DNA of 8,034 nucleotides, from NCBI GenBank assembly GCA_947481115.1, contig CANKEI010000041.1, positions 1 to 8,034 of the forward strand, in the 5' to 3' direction. Shown one piece after another: positions 5,433 to 8,034 of the stretch (its first letter is position 1; each line of letters begins with the position of its first letter). The stretch comes from a bacterium. Its GTDB lineage: Bacteria; Babelota; Babeliae; Babelales; JABDEC01. Both the position numbers and the translations under genes were made by a program. The notes under the pieces are model-generated. The model saw only the letters and a program-made list of their open reading frames with translations. It made no database searches and was not told the DNA's origin.

Positions 5433-6755
5433 ATGAAATTAAATCTGATTAATTTTAAATTTTTTAACGCTCCAATTTGGTTATTCCCAAGTTTATTATT
5501 ATTGGGATTATGTTTCAATAATTTAGCAGATCAAAATCAAGACAACTCTAAATCAACTCAACAAATTAAACAAAGCAACTTAACTAATCAAGTCAAAACA
5601 GCTCCAATTGGACCTAAGAAAAATATTAAAAAATCACCAAAAAATACTCTTAAATTTAAAAAATCTACTAAAAAAAATCATAATCCTAAAAAAATTAATT
5701 CTTTTAAAAAAATTACTAAAGGTTCTACAGCGCCTAAAATTCCAGATATTGCACCTAAAAAATCGCAGGCAACTAAGCCCAGTGCTAGTTCAGATATTAC
5801 TGAGTTAGAAGAATTTATTTTAGATGATATTACGGGCTTGAAAATTAATGGTGCAGGGTTAACAGTACCTGAAGATGTAAATTCTAGCCTAGATAATTTT
5901 ACAGCCAAAGAGTTAGTTGCAGCAGATCTTGTTACTAATTTGAATAATAAAAATACTGGTAGTGAGACAACAGCTATGTTGTCCAGTGCGTCTGAAGAAT
6001 TAGTTACTAAATTAGAAAAGCCCGCAGTGACTTATCATGGTCGCTATAAACCCCGTCAATCGATCTTAAAAAAAGCGTTATTTTTAACTAAAGATTTTAA
6101 TGATCTAAATTCTGAAGAAGTTTCCGAACGTACCAAAGAGCATCTAGCAAATAAAGACTATCGATCAGCGGCGACTTGCGTAGAGCGTGAGATGGCGTTG
6201 TGTAAAAATCACAATCAAATATGTAAATTACGTTTAGCTAGAGCAGATATCTGGTTGGCTGCCGGCGAAGTAGAAAAAGCTGCTGCAGGATATCGTGAAT
6301 TTATTGCCCAATATCCTAGTCATCCACAAACTGAATATGCTAAATATAAATTAATTAAAATCTTATTTGACGCGATGCCAACTTGTGATCGTGATCAAAG
6401 TGGTACTTCTGAGGCTTTACAAACAGCTCGCGAATTTTTAGCTAATCCTACTTACACTAAATATCGTGCTGACGTAGAAAAAATTTCGCAACGCTGTTAT
6501 TGTCAGCTATTTGATTCAGAAGTTAAAAAATTTGAATTTTATGTAAATCATCGGCATTTTTTAGCTGCCAATAAGCGTTTTAAATATATCGAAAAAACTT
6601 ATCCAGAGTTTACAACTGAGATTGCAGAGCTACAGAAGTGGTTAACTGCAGTTGAAGCAGGTAAGCCTTATGTATTGCCAGAAAATATGCGTAGTAAGCG
6701 CACTAAGAAGCATTATTATGGTGCTAAAAGGCGTAATTATGGCACGATGTTTTAA
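5433..6755 (+). CDS. bamD: BamD-like outer-membrane assembly factor with a long lysine-rich N-terminal extension
   Basis: A 440-residue protein from ATG 5433; GTG 5424 in frame would add three residues, and neither has a clear ribosome site. The C-terminal 200 residues (about 230-400) look like the TPR protein BamD/YfiO, which helps BamA fold beta-barrel proteins into the outer membrane. Visible signs are TPR-like helices (AAAGYREFIAQYPSHPQTEYAKYKL), the C-D-R-D-Q motif (318-322) in the place of DRDP/DRDQ, and a final repeat ending in Y-P-E. The N terminus has a membrane/signal segment (about 12-27) ending LLLLGLC, where Cys27 is a plausible but atypical lipidation site (Leu at -1). Residues about 45-117 are very rich in Lys, Asn and Pro, followed by an acidic, Ser/Thr-rich linker. 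The C-terminal tail is basic. BamD in Proteobacteria is about 240-280 residues, so the 200-residue front part is extra. Several unusual cysteines lie in the TPR region. First gene of the bamD-yraN-cdsA cluster. Confidence 0.75.
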   Translation: MKLNLINFKFFNAPIWLFPSLLLLGLCFNNLADQNQDNSKSTQQIKQSNLTNQVKTAPIGPKKNIKKSPKNTLKFKKSTKKNHNPKKINSFKKITKGSTAPKIPDIAPKKSQATKPSASSDITELEEFILDDITGLKINGAGLTVPEDVNSSLDNFTAKELVAADLVTNLNNKNTGSETTAMLSSASEELVTKLEKPAVTYHGRYKPRQSILKKALFLTKDFNDLNSEEVSERTKEHLANKDYRSAATCVEREMALCKNHNQICKLRLARADIWLAAGEVEKAAAGYREFIAQYPSHPQTEYAKYKLIKILFDAMPTCDRDQSGTSEALQTAREFLANPTYTKYRADVEKISQRCYCQLFDSEVKKFEFYVNHRHFLAANKRFKYIEKTYPEFTTEIAELQKWLTAVEAGKPYVLPENMRSKRTKKHYYGAKRRNYGTMF

Positions 6756-6792
6756 TAGTAAAAAGAGCTTCTCGTAAGTAGGGGGTTTAATT

Positions 6793-7152
6793 ATGACTAA
6801 GATTATTTTGGGTCAAAAGGGCGAGCAACTCGTAGTGAATTATTTATTGGCGGACGGTTTTATAATTAAAGCGCGTAACTATCGGCAACGCTGTGGCGAA
6901 GTAGATATTATTGCCGAGCGAGATGATCTGTTAGTTTTTGTCGAAGTTAAACTTAGGCAGCAGCGTTATTTTGATCTTTCTGAGGTAATTACTCCTGGTA
7001 AGCAACGTCGAATTATTATGGCGACTAAAGATTATATTATGCGTAACCAAGTCGAAGATCGGATTTGTCGTTTTGATGTAGCTTTGGTAGAAACTAAATT
7101 GGGTATACCTGAAATAGATTATATTCCCAATGCCTTTGTGGAAGAATGGTGA
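6793..7152 (+). CDS. yraN: YraN/UPF0102 family nuclease-like protein
   Basis: A 119-residue protein of normal family length. It has the restriction-endonuclease-like signature of UPF0102: G-x-x-G-E near the N terminus (7-11), C-G-E-V-D-I-I-A (34-41) and F-V-E-V-K (49-53). This gives a PD-(D/E)xK-like set of Glu11, Asp38, Glu51 and Lys53. R-F-D-V-A-L-V-E follows at 93-100. It is predicted to be cytoplasmic and to act on DNA; the precise role of the family is not settled. ATG 6793 has a strong ribosome site (GGGGG at 6781-6785, 7 nt spacing). It lies 37 bp after bamD and overlaps cdsA by 7 bp, so it is probably cotranscribed with both. Confidence 0.93.
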   Translation: MTKIILGQKGEQLVVNYLLADGFIIKARNYRQRCGEVDIIAERDDLLVFVEVKLRQQRYFDLSEVITPGKQRRIIMATKDYIMRNQVEDRICRFDVALVETKLGIPEIDYIPNAFVEEW

Positions 7153-7868
7153 TAAATTTTTTAACTCGTTTGCGTACAGCGCTAATCTATGGCGCGCTAT
7201 TAGTTAGTAGTTTTTACTTAGGCCCAATTTATTTTTCTGGCTTAGTAGTTATTGGGTTAAGTTATATTTTAATTTGCGAATTTTCCAAAATTACCAAAAA
7301 TAATAGTTTATTGTGGTTATTAGTTCCAATTTATCCGGTATTACCAGCTATTTTAATTATTTTACTAAATCAAGATTTAAACTATCGTAATTTATTAATC
7401 TATCTATTTATTTTTACTAGTATTTTTGATACTGGTGCTTATTTGGTTGGCCGTAAATTTGGCAAATATAAATTATCGCCATTAAGTCCCCAGAAAACTT
7501 GGGAGGGCGTATTTGGTGGGGTTTTACTTACACTATTAACTTTAGTTTATTGTTTTATACGCTCAAGCGCTCTAAGTTTTAATAATTTTAATAATAGCAG
7601 TTCTACAATCGAAAACTTAGCTAATTTGTTTATAGTTAATTCGACTGTAACTAATTTTGGTTGGCTGCTAATTTTAACTATCATAATTAGTTTTTTATGT
7701 GTGACTGGCGATTTATTCGAATCTTGGCTTAAGCGTCAAGCTGGACTTAAAGATAGCTCTAATTTGCTACCTGGTCATGGTGGCTTACTAGATCGTCTAG
7801 ATACTGTATTCTTCTGTGTCTATTTCTTTTATATTTTTAGAACCCAATTGGCTAAATTATTGCTGTAG
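7146..7868 (+). CDS. cdsA: phosphatidate cytidylyltransferase (CDP-diacylglycerol synthase)
   Basis: A 240-residue integral membrane enzyme that makes CDP-diacylglycerol from phosphatidate and CTP, the branch-point precursor of bacterial phospholipids. The family signature is complete at 193-219: S-x-L-K-R-x4-K-D-x-S-x2-L-P-x-H-G-G-L-x-D-R-L-D. Upstream motifs are F-D-T-G-A-Y (94-99) and S-P-Q-K-T-W-E-G (114-121). About six to seven hydrophobic helices fill the rest. An Asn/Ser-rich loop (about 140-170) separates two of them. The start overlaps the yraN stop (ATGGTGA): either ATG 7146 or GTG 7149 would serve, with GGAAG at 7140-7144 nearby. The length is at the short end of the family, which often runs 260-290 residues, mainly through fewer N-terminal helices. 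Confidence 0.95.
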   Translation: MVINFLTRLRTALIYGALLVSSFYLGPIYFSGLVVIGLSYILICEFSKITKNNSLLWLLVPIYPVLPAILIILLNQDLNYRNLLIYLFIFTSIFDTGAYLVGRKFGKYKLSPLSPQKTWEGVFGGVLLTLLTLVYCFIRSSALSFNNFNNSSSTIENLANLFIVNSTVTNFGWLLILTIIISFLCVTGDLFESWLKRQAGLKDSSNLLPGHGGLLDRLDTVFFCVYFFYIFRTQLAKLLL

Positions 7869-7917
7869 AGCAGGTACGTTAATCTGTATATAGAGCTCGG
7901 CCGCTAAGTGTGGACTA

Positions 7918-7937
7918 AAAATTAGCGATTTAATTTT
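7918..7937. terminator. possible weak terminator after cdsA
   Basis: AAAATTA (7918-7924), a 6-nt loop and TAATTTT (7931-7937) form a perfect AT-only 7-bp stem-loop 50 bp after the cdsA stop. The geometry matches the stem-loop at 2999-3018. No clear T-run follows beyond the stem. The rest of 7869-7998 shows a short GC-rich patch (GAGCTCGGCCGC, 7893-7904) and nothing else I can support. Confidence 0.25.
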
Positions 7938-7998
7938 AATAAATTGGTAAAATATTTCTCTGAAGCATCTATTGTGATGAAGACCTAAAGAGAAATGT

Positions 7999-8034
7999 AT
8001 GCCAAAAAAAAATTGTTTAACCCCAATCCAAATC
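7999..8034 (+). CDS. start of an unidentified gene, cut by the window end
   Basis: ATG 7999 opens a frame (Met-Pro-Lys-Lys-Lys-Leu-Phe-Asn-Pro-Asn-Pro-Asn) that stays open to the window edge. The ribosome site is weak (AAAGAG, 7987-7992). Codons 3-5 are nine consecutive A, a slippery stretch. An ATG 4 nt earlier, in another frame, stops after eight codons. Only 12 residues are visible, so no function can be given. Confidence 0.4.
   Translation, partial: MPKKNCLTPIQI

Noticed and set aside
5608..5908. Alternative frames at 5608-5808 (+) and 5678-5908 (-) within the lysine-rich part of bamD.
   Set aside because: Low-complexity Leu/Lys-rich products of A-rich DNA in the wrong frame, with no ribosome sites or domains.
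7869..7998. tRNA or small RNA gene after cdsA.
   Set aside because: No cloverleaf or conserved T-loop (GTTCGAATC-like) sequence seen, and only a weak AT dyad is present.

Overview
The window looks like a stretch of chromosome from an AT-rich, Gram-negative (diderm) bacterium. BamD and CdsA homologues point to an outer membrane and to phospholipid synthesis. Core genes are tightly packed, and Lys, Asn and Ile codons are almost all AT-rich. The gene set (MgtE, a RluC/RluD-type pseudouridine synthase, a PilB/GspE ATPase with a pseudopilin, BamD, YraN, CdsA) and the unusual BamD would fit a reduced, host-associated lineage such as Dependentiae (TM6). That placement is a guess, because no rRNA or other marker is present.

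Layout. 1-145 is non-coding and holds a (CT)10 tract and a TATAAT-type promoter candidate. 161-328 (+) encodes a short secreted cysteine-rich peptide with an inhibitor-cystine-knot (knottin) cysteine pattern. A second cysteine-bearing reading segment follows in the +1 frame up to 410. 418-1770 (-) is the magnesium channel mgtE. 1771-2016 is a divergent intergenic region with promoter candidates and a GC-rich hairpin repeat. 2017-2994 (+) is a 23S-type pseudouridine synthase. It converges on 3017-5216 (-), a two-gene operon of the type IV pilus/type II secretion assembly ATPase (first) and a GspH/FimT-like pseudopilin (second, TTG start, overlapping by 29 nt). 5217-5423 is a divergent control region with a strong inverted repeat. 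5433-7868 (+) is a bamD-yraN-cdsA cluster. 7869-7998 is non-coding, and a new gene seems to begin at 7999 and run off the window.

How the genes relate. The pilB-pseudopilin pair drives assembly of a pseudopilus for DNA uptake, secretion or adhesion. BamD (outer-membrane protein assembly) and CdsA (CDP-diacylglycerol for phospholipids) form an envelope-biogenesis group with the nuclease-like YraN between them. MgtE and the pseudouridine synthase are housekeeping genes.

The feature that stands out is the small knottin-like peptide at the left edge. Genetically encoded C-C-CC-C-C knottins are typical of animal venoms, plants, fungi and some insect viruses and are uncommon in bacteria. In a host-associated bacterium such a peptide could be an effector or toxin aimed at a eukaryote or a competitor. 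That function is inference; only the signal peptide and cysteine spacing are seen directly.
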